Positions 18,039-27,245 of a stretch of DNA of 64,000 bases are shown in pieces. Below the pieces are notes generated by a model that worked only from the letters and a program-made list of their open reading frames with translations, was not told where the DNA came from and made no database searches. The position numbers and the translations under genes are program-made. Source of the DNA: JAUIAI01 sp041396685 (lineage in GTDB: Bacteria; Pseudomonadota; Gammaproteobacteria; Burkholderiales; Burkholderiaceae_E); NCBI GenBank assembly GCA_041396685.1, contig JAWKYD010000014.1, positions 62,001 through 126,000 on the forward strand, read 5' to 3'. The first letter of the stretch is position 1, and each line of letters begins with the position of its first letter.

Positions 18039-18929
18039 CTAGACCGACAGCCCGCGCACGAACTGCGCAATGGCCTGGCCGATGGCCGCGCCGCTGTCTT
18101 CCTGGATGAAGTGTATGCCGGGCACGGTGAGCTCGCGCTGGTTCGGCCAGCCGCGGCAGAACTCGCGCTGGGCGCCGACCAGGATCGAGCCCGGGTCGGC
18201 GTTGACGAACAGCTTGGGCACGTCGGCGGTGCTCAGCCAGCGCGCGTAGTCGTCGACCAGCGCGCAGACATCGGCCGGCTCGCCGTCGATGGGAATCTGG
18301 CGCGGCCAGGTCAGCGTCGGCCGGCGCCCTTCGCCGGGCTCGGCGAATGGCCGGCGGTACTCGGCCATCTCGGCCTCGGCCAGCGGACGCATGATCGAGC
18401 CCGGTAGCACGCGATCGACGAACACGTTCTTTTCGAGCACCATCGCCTCGCCGGCCTCCGAGCGGAAATTCTGGAACACCCGCCGGGCGTTGTCTGGCCA
18501 CTCGGCCCAGGTCACGGGCCTCACGATCGATTCCATGTAGACGATGCCGGCCACCCGCTCGCGATGACGGTTGGCCCAGTGGAAGCCGAGCGCCGAGCCC
18601 CAGTCGTGCAGGACCAGCACGATGCCGTCACCGAGATCGAGCCGGTCCCAGAAGGCGTCCAGATAGCGCTGATGTTCGGCGAACGTGTAGCGGTCGGGCC
18701 CGGAGCGGGGCAGTTTGTCCGAATCGCCCATGCCGATGAGATCGCAGGCCACCAGACGCCCGAGGCCCGCACACTCGCGCATCACGTTGCGCCAGAGGTA
18801 TGACGAAGTCGGGTTGCCGTGCTGGAACACGATGGCACGGCCGTCGCCTTCGTCGATGCAGGCCATGCGCGCGTCGAGCACCGTATGGAAGCGCTTGGCG
18901 GCAAAGGCAGTGGGACTGGGTTGGATCAT
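18039..18929 (-). CDS. Haloalkane dehalogenase-like alpha/beta hydrolase
   Basis: Alpha/beta hydrolase of 296 residues matching the LinB/DhaA group (HLD-II), which hydrolyses carbon-halogen bonds to alcohol and halide. The complete expected catalytic set is present: Asn39 in QHGNPTSSYLW, nucleophile Asp109 followed by Trp110 in LVLHDWGSALGF, acid Glu133 in YMESIVRPVTWAEW, and His273 in GIHFIQEDSG. The N-terminal MIQ start at 18929 was chosen because AGGAG lies about eight bases upstream; a GTG at 18950 in frame lacks this. It lies between enoyl-CoA hydratase and maleylacetate reductase genes in one operon. The substrate is not predictable; an alpha/beta hydrolase recruited for another C-X or ester bond is possible. 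Confidence 0.9.
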   Translation of the reverse strand: MIQPSPTAFAAKRFHTVLDARMACIDEGDGRAIVFQHGNPTSSYLWRNVMRECAGLGRLVACDLIGMGDSDKLPRSGPDRYTFAEHQRYLDAFWDRLDLGDGIVLVLHDWGSALGFHWANRHRERVAGIVYMESIVRPVTWAEWPDNARRVFQNFRSEAGEAMVLEKNVFVDRVLPGSIMRPLAEAEMAEYRRPFAEPGEGRRPTLTWPRQIPIDGEPADVCALVDDYARWLSTADVPKLFVNADPGSILVGAQREFCRGWPNQRELTVPGIHFIQEDSGAAIGQAIAQFVRGLSV

Positions 18930-18946
18930 GACGATTGCTCCTGTCG

Positions 18947-19738
18947 TCACTCGCCCTTGAAATCCGGCTTGCGCTTCTCGGTGAAGGCCTTCACGCCCTC
19001 GAGTCCGTCGGCCGTGCGTGACAACTCGACGATGCTGCGGGTCTCGCGTTCCATCTGTGATTCGAGCGAATCATTGAACGACATCTGCACGAGCTTCTTG
19101 ATGTTGCGATGCGCGAGCGTGGGCCCGCGTGCCAGCCGCTCGGCCAACTCGGTGACCGTGTCGATCAGCTTTTCGCCGGCCACCACCTGATTGACCAGGC
19201 CCCAGTCGAGGGCCTCGGCCGCGGTGATCGTGCGGTTGGTCATGAACAGCTCGGTGGCCCGCCGCGAGCCGATGATCCGGCTCAGGAACCAGGTGCCGCT
19301 GCCGTCGGGGCTCAGGCCGATCTGCGTGTAGGCGCTGGTGAAGCGCGCATGCTCGGCCGCGATCGCCAGGTCGCAGCAGGCCGACATGCTCAGCCCGGCG
19401 CCGGCCGCCACGCCGTTGATGGCACCGATCAGCGGCGCGGGCATGCGCGCGAAGCGGGCGATCGCGGTGTGCAGGTAGGCGGTCATCTCGTTGAGCAGCA
19501 CCTGCACGTTGTCGGGGTCGGAGGCGAACGCGGCCACGTCGCCGCCGGCGCAGAACGCCTTGTCGCCGCGGCCCGTGAGCACCGCCGCCCGCACCGCTTT
19601 GTCATTGGCGCAGCGGTTGGCGATGTCGAAGATCTCCTGCATCGCCTTGAGATTCAGCGCATTGAAGGCCTTGGGCCGGTCGATCGTGATCCAGGCGACG
19701 TGGTTGCGAACGGTGAATTCGACGAGTTCGTAGGGCAT
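18947..19738 (-). CDS. Enoyl-CoA hydratase/isomerase family protein
   Basis: Crotonase-fold enzyme of 263 residues, normal length, that acts on an acyl-CoA in beta-oxidation or ring-fission pathways. The oxyanion-hole segments are KAFCAGGDVAAF near residue 61 and INGVAAGAGLSMSACCDLA near residue 105. The usual first catalytic glutamate position of classical hydratases reads as TSAYTQIGLSPDGSGTW, where Asp in SPDG is typical of isomerase or hydratase subgroups. ATG 19738 is chosen because GGAG sits seven bases before it. It is the first gene of the six-gene minus-strand operon; the promoter would lie in the 218-base gap to frmA. The substrate is unknown; a hydratase missing from the cyclohexanecarboxylate genes is one possibility. 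Confidence 0.88.
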   Translation of the reverse strand: MPYELVEFTVRNHVAWITIDRPKAFNALNLKAMQEIFDIANRCANDKAVRAAVLTGRGDKAFCAGGDVAAFASDPDNVQVLLNEMTAYLHTAIARFARMPAPLIGAINGVAAGAGLSMSACCDLAIAAEHARFTSAYTQIGLSPDGSGTWFLSRIIGSRRATELFMTNRTITAAEALDWGLVNQVVAGEKLIDTVTELAERLARGPTLAHRNIKKLVQMSFNDSLESQMERETRSIVELSRTADGLEGVKAFTEKRKPDFKGE

Positions 19739-19956
19739 GTTGTCTCCGGAGGCGCTCGGTGCGCGAGAGGGTCCGCGGGCGCCCACGCCGGGGCGTGCGA
19801 TGCGGCGGCCGAAAGCCGCCCAGTATAGCCGTGGCGCTATCATCGACCGCTTGTGCGCGCAGGTGCGGACCGGCCCCGGACCGTCCGTTTGACGCGCGAT
19901 TGGAAGCACGATCGCCGCCGTTCGCCGCGCGCCGATCCCACCCTGGAGAAAACACG

Positions 19957-21065
<1,109 letters not shown>

Positions 21066-21082
21066 GCAACGATCGCCACGCC

Positions 21083-21243
21083 ATGAGCATGCCCGCCTGC
21101 GACGAGGAGGGCTATCTCATCGAGCCGGAGTCCAGGTCCGAAGACTGGGCCCGCGCCACGGCCGCAGCGTTGAATCTGACGCTCTCGCGCAGGCCTGCAA
21201 GGTCGCCGGTATGAAGCGGCCGCGTGCATGGAGCACCGGCTGA
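21083..21243 (+). pseudogene. DsrC/TusE-family relic with internal deletion
   Basis: The first 34 codons from ATG 21083 read like the N-terminus of DsrC/TusE sulfur-relay proteins (DEEGYLIEPES then SEDWARATAAALNLTL); the frame ends at 21214. In the adjacent frame, ending at 21243, the sequence AQACKVAGMKRPRAW matches the C-terminal arm of that family (QACKIAGLPKPTGC type), keeping the first conserved cysteine. The middle of the ~110-residue protein is missing and the two ends meet near 21183-21190 out of frame. This is therefore a deletion pseudogene rather than a working sulfur carrier. It lies 17 bases after frmA and may once have been cotranscribed. Recognition is from short motifs, so moderate confidence. 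Confidence 0.6.
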
Positions 21244-21268
21244 TCGCGTGCCGCGCCGCCTGCGCCGA

Positions 21269-21667
21269 TCAGGCCGCTTTTTTCAGCGGCGGCGATGAGC
21301 CTCCGGGCGCCGCCGGACGGGGCGACAGCGGCGTCACGCTTGCCGGCCCGTTCTCCTTGCGGCGCACCGCGACGGCAATGGCGCGTAGAACCATCAGCGA
21401 CAGCAGCACGGCGGCGAGTGCGATCAGGTCTGCGCCAGCCGCGGCCGCCGCATTCAGAGACAGCCCCTGGGCCAGCACCGCGTTCAGACCGCGAATGCCC
21501 CCAGCCCCCGCCATCGTCAAAAAGCCGATGAGGATTGCGACGAGGAGCATCGGCACGGATTCATTGCGTAACCAGCTGCCCTGTTTGGCATGCAAGATGA
21601 TGTAGTAGAGCGCGGACATCAGGGCCAGGGATGCGAGACCAGAGAAAAGCGCGGCGGTGTGTGACAT
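21269..21667 (-). CDS. Small membrane protein, unknown function
   Basis: Protein of 132 residues with three likely membrane spans: about residues 5-26 (LFSGLASLALMSALYYIIL), 38-60 (VPMLLVAILIGFLTMAGAGG) and 80-103 (AGADLIALAAVLLSLMVLRAI). A short basic and Pro/Ser-rich cytosolic tail ends in PPLKKAA. The ATG at 21667 has GAGGA about six bases upstream. No family is recognised. It is convergent with the DsrC/TusE relic. The run of Ala/Leu codons matches local base composition, so coding status rests on the start signal and membrane pattern. Confidence 0.65.
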   Translation of the reverse strand: MSHTAALFSGLASLALMSALYYIILHAKQGSWLRNESVPMLLVAILIGFLTMAGAGGIRGLNAVLAQGLSLNAAAAAGADLIALAAVLLSLMVLRAIAVAVRRKENGPASVTPLSPRPAAPGGSSPPLKKAA

Positions 21668-22285
21668 GGAAAATCCTCGAATGCATGGCCCGGCGAGGGC
21701 ACGAGATCGGGTGGGTGTCGAAAGAACCGTGATGGACGAGAGCATGCAGCGCGCGCCCGTGGTGATGGACAAGAGCACGCAGCGCGCGCCCGTGGTGAAG
21801 GGTTCGAACAGGCAAACGGCGCCGGTGGGGACGATCGGCGAAATGGCGCGGCGTGAGGCGCCCAGGGCGACCGGTGCCGAGCGCTGACGACAGGACGCGC
21901 GACGCGATGCGGCGCCAGGGATGCACAAGGTCGGGAGCGATCTTCACCGGGATCGCGAGCACGCAGGCCACAACACGCCAGACAGCAGTCTTCAAGATAG
22001 ACCCTCGACCGCGCCTTGGGATCAAGGGCGCGACAGAACGTCCGTCGAAGGGTGCAAGACGCGGGCGCGATGAGCGGCCGTGGATGGCCTGCGGCGGGCC
22101 TTATCGAACGCTGCAACCGTGCAGTTCGATGGGGGCGACGAAGATTACTACTTCGTCGATCCGCCCGCAATGGCCATCGTCGGCGCCTCGTTTCCGCACT
22201 GGTGAATGGCTGATTCGGCGCGCGCCAAGGCGCCTGATCCGCGCTGGCATACTGAGAAAACACACAACGATGAATGGAGCGGAAC
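21668..22285. other. 618-base gap without a recognised gene
   Basis: Between the small membrane protein and the GlcG-like gene. Several open frames cross it, but their translations are Arg/Pro/Ala-rich shadows with no family features or ribosome sites. It contains the two-copy 33-base repeat at 21731 and presumably the promoters of both flanking divergent genes. No RNA gene was recognised. Confidence 0.5.
21731..21796. repeat. 33-bp direct tandem repeat, two copies
   Basis: Copies at 21731-21763 and 21764-21796 differ at only two positions and share the core AGCGCGCGCCCGTGGT. The unit is a multiple of three, but no gene is supported across it. It lies 64-130 bases upstream of the membrane protein start. 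Confidence 0.85.
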
Positions 22286-22777
22286 ATGACGGAACGAAAG
22301 CTGGTCCCGGTGGCGTCCAGCCTGACACTCGAACAGGCCGGCGCGGTCGCGGCGGCGACGCTGGCCGCGGCGCGCCGGGAATCGCTGCTGCCGCTGGCGG
22401 TGGCGGTGCTCGACGCCGGCGGGCAACTCGTCTGCTATCAGCGTGAGGACGGTTGTGGCACCGCGCGCTTCGAGATCGCGCTCGGCAAGGCGTCGGCCGC
22501 GCTCGGCATGGGGGTGTCGGGGCGCACGCTGCGCGACCGCCTCGGCCAGCGCGTCGGTTTTCAGGCGGCGCTGGCCGCCGCCACCGACGGCCGCTTCGTC
22601 GCGGTTCCTGGCGGTGTGCTGATTCTCGACAGCAAGGGCGTGGCCATCGGCGCGGTTGGCGTTTCGGGCGATGCGTCGGACTGCGACGAATTTGCCGCCA
22701 TCAGCGGTGTCCTGGCCGCCGGGCTGACGCCGGATCCGGCCGAACCGGCGCCTGACTGGAAAGCCGCACCGCTTTGA
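22286..22777 (+). CDS. GlcG/HbpS-family (DUF336) heme-binding-like protein
   Basis: Protein of 163 residues in the GlcG/HbpS family, compact domains that bind haem or small ligands and are often encoded beside oxidative catabolic genes. Features are the N-terminal helix LTLEQAGAVAAATLAAARRE, the strand LAVAVLDAGGQLVCYQRED, the helix FEIALGKASAALGM, and the C-terminal GGVLILDSKGVAIGAVGVSG with SDCDEFAA after it, all in family order. ATG 22286 is used because GGAG is seven bases upstream; an ATG four codons earlier is possible. It stands alone between two gaps of 618 and 293 bases. The exact role is unknown in most members. Confidence 0.85.
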   Translation: MTERKLVPVASSLTLEQAGAVAAATLAAARRESLLPLAVAVLDAGGQLVCYQREDGCGTARFEIALGKASAALGMGVSGRTLRDRLGQRVGFQAALAAATDGRFVAVPGGVLILDSKGVAIGAVGVSGDASDCDEFAAISGVLAAGLTPDPAEPAPDWKAAPL

Positions 22778-23070
22778 CCGGGCCCGGCACGCCGGCGGTG
22801 GATCGAGCGGCACGGGCAAGTCGGCCGCGGATCGAGCGCAATGGGCACGCCGGCGGCGCGTCGAGCACCCGAACTCGCCACGCGAGGCCTCGCAAGAGGC
22901 CTCGACCTCGAGCCGTGCGCTCGGGAGCGGGCGCTCGGGAGCACGCGGATCCGTTCGCGCGATGCGACGCACGATGTCAATGGATCGGCGAGCCACCAAC
23001 GGGCCGTTAACCCCGAATCGCGCCGTGGATCGTTCAACACGTATTCACGTCCGTCGAACGAGGTTTGCCG

Positions 23071-25113
23071 ATGTTCATCCGCCGCACTCAAATCGCCATC
23101 GCCGTCTCGGCGCTCGTCCTTGCCGCCTGTATCGGCACGCCTCCCGAACCGGCGGTCAGCGACCCAGCCGTCGATCAGGTCCAGCCGGCATTGGGCCTGC
23201 CCGGCAGCTCGCAGGCGGCGGCTCCCGCCAAGGGCGACTCGCCCGCCGACCCGCCGCGGCCTGCGCAGGAGCAGGCGGGCGCCGCGCAGGCGCCTCGGGC
23301 CCAGGATGCAGACAGCGCCGCAGGCGCAGGCCCGGCCGGCGCCGATGTGCGTCGGCGGGATGCGACGCCGCCTCGCGACCTGGCCCATCAGCGCGACGCG
23401 ATCTCTCGGCAGCAGCTAGTCCCACCCTGGCAGTCGGCGCCATACCGGGAGGAAGCTACGACTCCGGCGCCGGCATCGTCCCGGGCCATGGCAGGCTTCG
23501 CGGCGCAGGCGCACCAGCAGGCGCATCAGCAGGTGCATCAGCAGGTGCATCAGCAGACCAAGCGGCTCGCCATGCCCGCTCCCTCGCCGCAGGTTTGGCC
23601 GGCGCCGGCCGATCGCGAGCACTATCAGTCGTTCGACGACAATCCGGTACACGAAGTGGCCAGCATGCCGGTGTCCACCTTCAGTGTCGACGTCGACACG
23701 GGCGCCTATGCGAACGTGCGCCGCTTTCTCGCCGGCGGGCGCCTGCCACCGGCTGATGCAGTGCGCGTCGAGGAGATGATCAACTACTTCCCCTACGACT
23801 ATGCACAACCCGACGGCGAGACGCCGTTCGCGGTTCACACGGAACTGGCGCATGCGCCGTGGAATCCGGACCGACTCTTGCTGCGCATCGGCATCAAGGG
23901 CAAAGACGTGGCCGCCGAGACGCTGCCACCGGCGAATCTGGTCTTCCTCGTCGATGTCTCCGGTTCGATGAATGCGGCGAACAAACTGCCGCTGCTGAAA
24001 TCGGCGCTCAAGCTGCTGGTCGATCGGCTGCGCCCTCAGGACCGGCTCTCGATCGTCACCTACGCGGGCTCGACGCAGGTGGTGCTGGACGCCCGGCCCG
24101 GCGACGACAAGGCGGCGATCGTCGATGCGATTGACGCCCTGCGCGCCGGTGGCGGCACGGCCGGGGCGAGTGGTATCGAACTCGCCTACCGCACGGCGCG
24201 GCGTGGTTTCATCGCGGGCGGAATAAACCGCATCCTGCTCGCGACCGATGGCGACTTCAACGTCGGCGTCACCGACTTCGGCCGGTTGAAGGCAATGGTC
24301 GGCACGGAGCGGGCCTCGGGCGTGTCGTTGTCGGCGCTGGGCTTCGGCACCGGCAACATCAACGAGCATCTGATGGAGCAACTCGCCGACACGGGCGACG
24401 GCGCATACTCGTACGTCGACAACCTGATGGAGGCGCAGAAGGTGCTGGTCACCGAGATGAGTTCGACGCTGGCCACGATTGCGCGCGACGTGAAGATCCA
24501 GGTCGAGTTCAACCCGGCCACGGTGGCCGAATATCGGCTGATCGGCTACGAGAACCGCCGGCTTGCCCGCGAGGACTTCAACAACGACCGCGTCGACGCC
24601 GGCGACATCGGTGCGGGCCATACGGTGACCGCACTCTACGAGCTCACGCCCGTGGGGGCACCACGCGCGATCGACCCGCTGCGCTACGGGCCGGCCGACG
24701 CCACGGCCGGGTCGCGAAACGCCCCCATGCGTGCGGCCGGTACGGGCACCGACGGCAGCGAACTCGCGTTCGTCAAACTGCGCTACAAGCGGCCCGGCGA
24801 GGCGCACAGCGAGTTGATCTCACAGGCGGTGACGGGCGCCGATTCCGCGCCGCTCGCCCAGCGCAGTGCTGATTTCCGCTTCGGCGTCGCGATCGCGGCA
24901 TTCGGTCAGATCCTGCGCGGTGGTCGCTATACCGGGTCGTGGCAGATCGCGGACGCGCGCGCGTTGGCGGCGACCGGCACCGGCGCGGACCGCTTCGGCT
25001 ACCGCGCCGAAGCCTTGCGCCTCATGGAACTTGCCCAGGCGCTCAGCCCGCGGCCGCGGCCCACGACGGTTTCGCGAGGCCCGGCAGTCGAGCCGGAGTC
25101 GCCCCGCCGATGA
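23071..25113 (+). CDS. VWA-domain lipoprotein, YfbK-like
   Basis: Exported lipoprotein of 680 residues. The N-terminus MFIRRTQIAIAV leads to the lipobox VLAAC, so the mature protein should be lipid-anchored in the periplasm or outer membrane. A disordered Ala/Pro/Gln-rich linker (to about residue 175) contains four AHQQ/VHQQ repeats. Then come a conserved N-terminal module (FSVDVDTGAYANVRRFL), a von Willebrand A domain with MIDAS DVSGSM at about residue 295, and a C-terminal DUF3520-like region (AFGQILRGGRYTG). This architecture matches E. coli YfbK. ATG 23071 has GAGG nine to ten bases upstream. Its stop overlaps the sigma factor ATG by four bases. Function is unknown; adhesion or envelope sensing is inferred from the context. 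Confidence 0.88.
   Translation: MFIRRTQIAIAVSALVLAACIGTPPEPAVSDPAVDQVQPALGLPGSSQAAAPAKGDSPADPPRPAQEQAGAAQAPRAQDADSAAGAGPAGADVRRRDATPPRDLAHQRDAISRQQLVPPWQSAPYREEATTPAPASSRAMAGFAAQAHQQAHQQVHQQVHQQTKRLAMPAPSPQVWPAPADREHYQSFDDNPVHEVASMPVSTFSVDVDTGAYANVRRFLAGGRLPPADAVRVEEMINYFPYDYAQPDGETPFAVHTELAHAPWNPDRLLLRIGIKGKDVAAETLPPANLVFLVDVSGSMNAANKLPLLKSALKLLVDRLRPQDRLSIVTYAGSTQVVLDARPGDDKAAIVDAIDALRAGGGTAGASGIELAYRTARRGFIAGGINRILLATDGDFNVGVTDFGRLKAMVGTERASGVSLSALGFGTGNINEHLMEQLADTGDGAYSYVDNLMEAQKVLVTEMSSTLATIARDVKIQVEFNPATVAEYRLIGYENRRLAREDFNNDRVDAGDIGAGHTVTALYELTPVGAPRAIDPLRYGPADATAGSRNAPMRAAGTGTDGSELAFVKLRYKRPGEAHSELISQAVTGADSAPLAQRSADFRFGVAIAAFGQILRGGRYTGSWQIADARALAATGTGADRFGYRAEALRLMELAQALSPRPRPTTVSRGPAVEPESPRR
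23509..23556 (+). repeat. 12-bp in-frame tandem repeat (4 copies) in the VWA lipoprotein gene
   Basis: Four 12-base units encode AHQQ, AHQQ, VHQQ and VHQQ in the linker after the lipobox. The copies differ by single bases only. Confidence 0.9.
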
Positions 25114-25733
25114 GCGAGGCGCCCGTGCCGGCGTCGGTCGCGGACGGCCGGCTCGCCGACGCGAGCGACGAGGATCTGATGCTGCTCGTCGCGCGCGGAT
25201 TCGTACGCGAGCCGGCAACCGAACTGTTCCGCCGTCACAACCGGGCGCTGTTCAATTTCGTGGCCTGGCTCTCGGGTGGTGATCTGCGCGAGGCCGAAGA
25301 TGTCGCGCAGACTGCCTGGATGCGGCTCATGACCCGCTGCGCCGACTACCGGCCGAGCGCCGCGTTTCGCACCTTTCTGTTCCAGATCGCGCGCAATGCC
25401 TGGCTCGATGCGCGTGGCAGCGCCTGGTCGACCCGGCGGGTCGACGCATCGGGGCCCGACGACGGCGGCAACGATGCGTTCGGTGGCGTCGACGAGGAAG
25501 CGCCCGACCTGACACCCGAGGCCGAACTCGGTCTGCGCCAGGATCTCGATCGGGTGCGCGCCGCGATGCTCGCCTTGCCACATGCCCAGCGAGAGGTCGT
25601 GGTGCTGCGCTTCTATGCCGAGATGGCGCTCGAAGAGATCGCCAATGTGGTCGGTGTCGGCTTCGAGACGGTCAAGAGCCGATTGCGCTATGCGACCCGG
25701 GCGCTGCGCGGCGCGCTCGCCGACGGCCGATGA
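25110..25733 (+). CDS. ECF-type RNA polymerase sigma factor
   Basis: Sigma-70 family protein of 207 residues with regions 2 and 4 only, as in extracytoplasmic-function sigma factors. Region 2 runs about residues 25-95: ATELFRRHNRALFNFV, the core-binding DLREAEDVAQTAWMRLM, and the -10 recognition stretch AFRTFLFQIARNAWLDARG. A linker rich in Asp/Gly follows, then region 4 (about 140-200): LPHAQREVVVLRFYAEM and the helix-turn-helix LEEIANVVGVGFETVKSRLRYATRALR. ATG 25110 overlaps the lipoprotein stop as ATGA, and the gene's own stop overlaps the next ATG in the same way. It probably controls its own operon and an envelope regulon. Confidence 0.93.
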   Translation: MSEAPVPASVADGRLADASDEDLMLLVARGFVREPATELFRRHNRALFNFVAWLSGGDLREAEDVAQTAWMRLMTRCADYRPSAAFRTFLFQIARNAWLDARGSAWSTRRVDASGPDDGGNDAFGGVDEEAPDLTPEAELGLRQDLDRVRAAMLALPHAQREVVVLRFYAEMALEEIANVVGVGFETVKSRLRYATRALRGALADGR

Positions 25734-27112
25734 GCACACCGAACGATCGGCCGCCGCAGCGTCGCGACGCGCCGGAGGCGTTCATCGCCGGCGAGGGCGC
25801 ATTGGCGCGTCTGGTGCGCGCGCTGCCACCGTTCGAGCCGCCGCCCGAGATGGACGCGCGATTCGCCGCGCAACTGGACACCTTGATCCGGATCACCGAG
25901 CGAGCGCGGGCCGAGCACTCGCTGACGAGTCGCGTACCGCAGGCATTGCAACCCGCACACGAAGCCGGTGGGGTGTTCGAGCCGCCGACCCGTCTGGCGC
26001 AGGCCGTACTGGCCGAGGCGGCGCGCATCGATGCCGCGCAGGCGCCCAGGCGCGAGGCGCTGCTGCGCAACATGGGTTCGGGCCCAGACGGCGCGCTCGT
26101 CGAGCGGCTCGGTGACCCCGCACGCGAATGGCTGAGTGCGCAAGACGAGAAGCGCGTGCCGGTCGAGTCGCGCGCGTCATCTCGCACGCCTCTTTCGCGC
26201 TGGTCGTTCTACTTCGGTGGGGCGCTGGCCGCCGCGCTGGCCGCCGGCATTGCGCTGAACCTCTGGCGTGCGCCAGGCCAAGTGGCGGCGCCCGATCTGA
26301 TCGCGCAGGCGCCGGACCAAGAGCGTAGCGACCCGCGCGCCAAGCGGGCCGAGCCGCCGATGGTGGCCGAGTCCGCGTCCGTCGAATTCAACCAGCGCCA
26401 ACGATCGTTCGAGCCGTCCGACGAGGCGACGCAATCACGGTCTCCCGACCGGTCCGATGAGGCGCCGGTGGCGCGACCGTTCCCTTCGTCCGAGCAGGCG
26501 TCGAGGGCACAGTCCTTCGGGTCGTCGCAGCAGGCTTCGAGGGCACAGTCCTTCGGGTCGTCGCAGCAGGCTTCGAGGGCACAGTCCCTCGGTTCGTCGC
26601 AGCAGGCGTCGAGGGCACAGTCCCTCGGTTCGCCACACCAGGCATCGAGGTCGCAACCTCGCGCTGCCGACGGTCGGGCCTCGGGATCACCGCCGTCGGA
26701 ATCGGCGGCACGCAGGCAGTCGTCCGTACCCCCGAGGCCGGCCGTGCCGGCGGCTTCGGCTTCAGCACTCCCGTCGCCACCGGCCGCGCAGGCCGAGCCG
26801 GCTCCGGCGCTCGCCGCCAGGGCGGCCCAGGCCCTGCGTGAGCCACGAGGCTATGGCGGCGCCGGACCGGATGCCGAAGCGATTTCGCTGACCGCCACAC
26901 TCGATGACGATCCGGCGGCGATCGCGCGCCGCCTGATAGCCAGCGGCCTGCCTCGCTGGACCCTGCGCGCGAGCCCCGACGATGCCGAACAGGCTCTCGT
27001 CTGGCTCGAACGACTGCGCGCGGTGCCCGACATGGATCGGGCCGCATTGCGGGTGGAGCCGGTATTCGCGCCGGGCGTTCGTGGCCGCCTGCGCCTGGTG
27101 CCGGTCAGGTAG
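25730..27112 (+). CDS. Putative anti-sigma protein with one membrane span and 12-residue repeats
   Basis: Protein of 460 residues; translation probably coupled to the sigma gene (ATGA overlap). The N-terminal ~155 residues would be cytoplasmic. A single span lies near residues 158-180 (SFYFGGALAAALAAGIALNLW). The periplasmic part has five 12-residue repeats (residues 253-312, consensus SSQQASRAQSFG), more low-complexity Pro/Ala sequence, and an ordered C-terminal ~100 residues (DPAAIARRLIASGLPRW to the end). No zinc-binding anti-sigma motif (HxxxCxxC) is seen. The position after an ECF sigma gene and the topology suggest a membrane anti-sigma factor; that function is inferred. The lipoprotein, sigma and this gene form one operon. 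Confidence 0.8.
   Translation: MSTPNDRPPQRRDAPEAFIAGEGALARLVRALPPFEPPPEMDARFAAQLDTLIRITERARAEHSLTSRVPQALQPAHEAGGVFEPPTRLAQAVLAEAARIDAAQAPRREALLRNMGSGPDGALVERLGDPAREWLSAQDEKRVPVESRASSRTPLSRWSFYFGGALAAALAAGIALNLWRAPGQVAAPDLIAQAPDQERSDPRAKRAEPPMVAESASVEFNQRQRSFEPSDEATQSRSPDRSDEAPVARPFPSSEQASRAQSFGSSQQASRAQSFGSSQQASRAQSLGSSQQASRAQSLGSPHQASRSQPRAADGRASGSPPSESAARRQSSVPPRPAVPAASASALPSPPAAQAEPAPALAARAAQALREPRGYGGAGPDAEAISLTATLDDDPAAIARRLIASGLPRWTLRASPDDAEQALVWLERLRAVPDMDRAALRVEPVFAPGVRGRLRLVPVR
26486..26665 (+). repeat. 36-bp in-frame tandem repeat, five copies
   Basis: Units of 36 bases from 26486 encode SSEQASRAQSFG, SSQQASRAQSFG, SSQQASRAQSLG, the same again, and a diverged SPHQASRSQPRA. The three central units are nearly identical at the DNA level, which points to recent expansion or ongoing slippage. 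Confidence 0.92.
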
Positions 27113-27245
27113 AAGGTCGAAAGGCAGGTGCAGGCGCCGCCGCGCTCGAAGCTGCCGGCGGCGATCAGTGTGCGCCGCCAGCGCCGGCGGATACCGGGTT
27201 CGCCGCATCGCGCCCAAGCCGGTGATCCGCCACTGCTACCGAGCC

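Noticed and set aside
15489..18407. A 972-codon open frame on the plus strand
   Set aside because: It is antisense to the Rieske, dioxygenase, reductase and dehalogenase genes, all with catalytic motifs. Its translation is rich in Gly/Ala/Arg/His and matches no family.
16369..18501. A 710-codon open frame on the minus strand
   Set aside because: It overlaps three good genes in another frame of the same strand and has Arg/Ala/Gly-rich composition of a shifted frame.
21250..21275. GCCGCT/AGCGGC hairpin near the end of the small membrane protein as a terminator
   Set aside because: The stem is six bases with an A/T loop inside the coding end, and there is no T-run; not strong enough to call.
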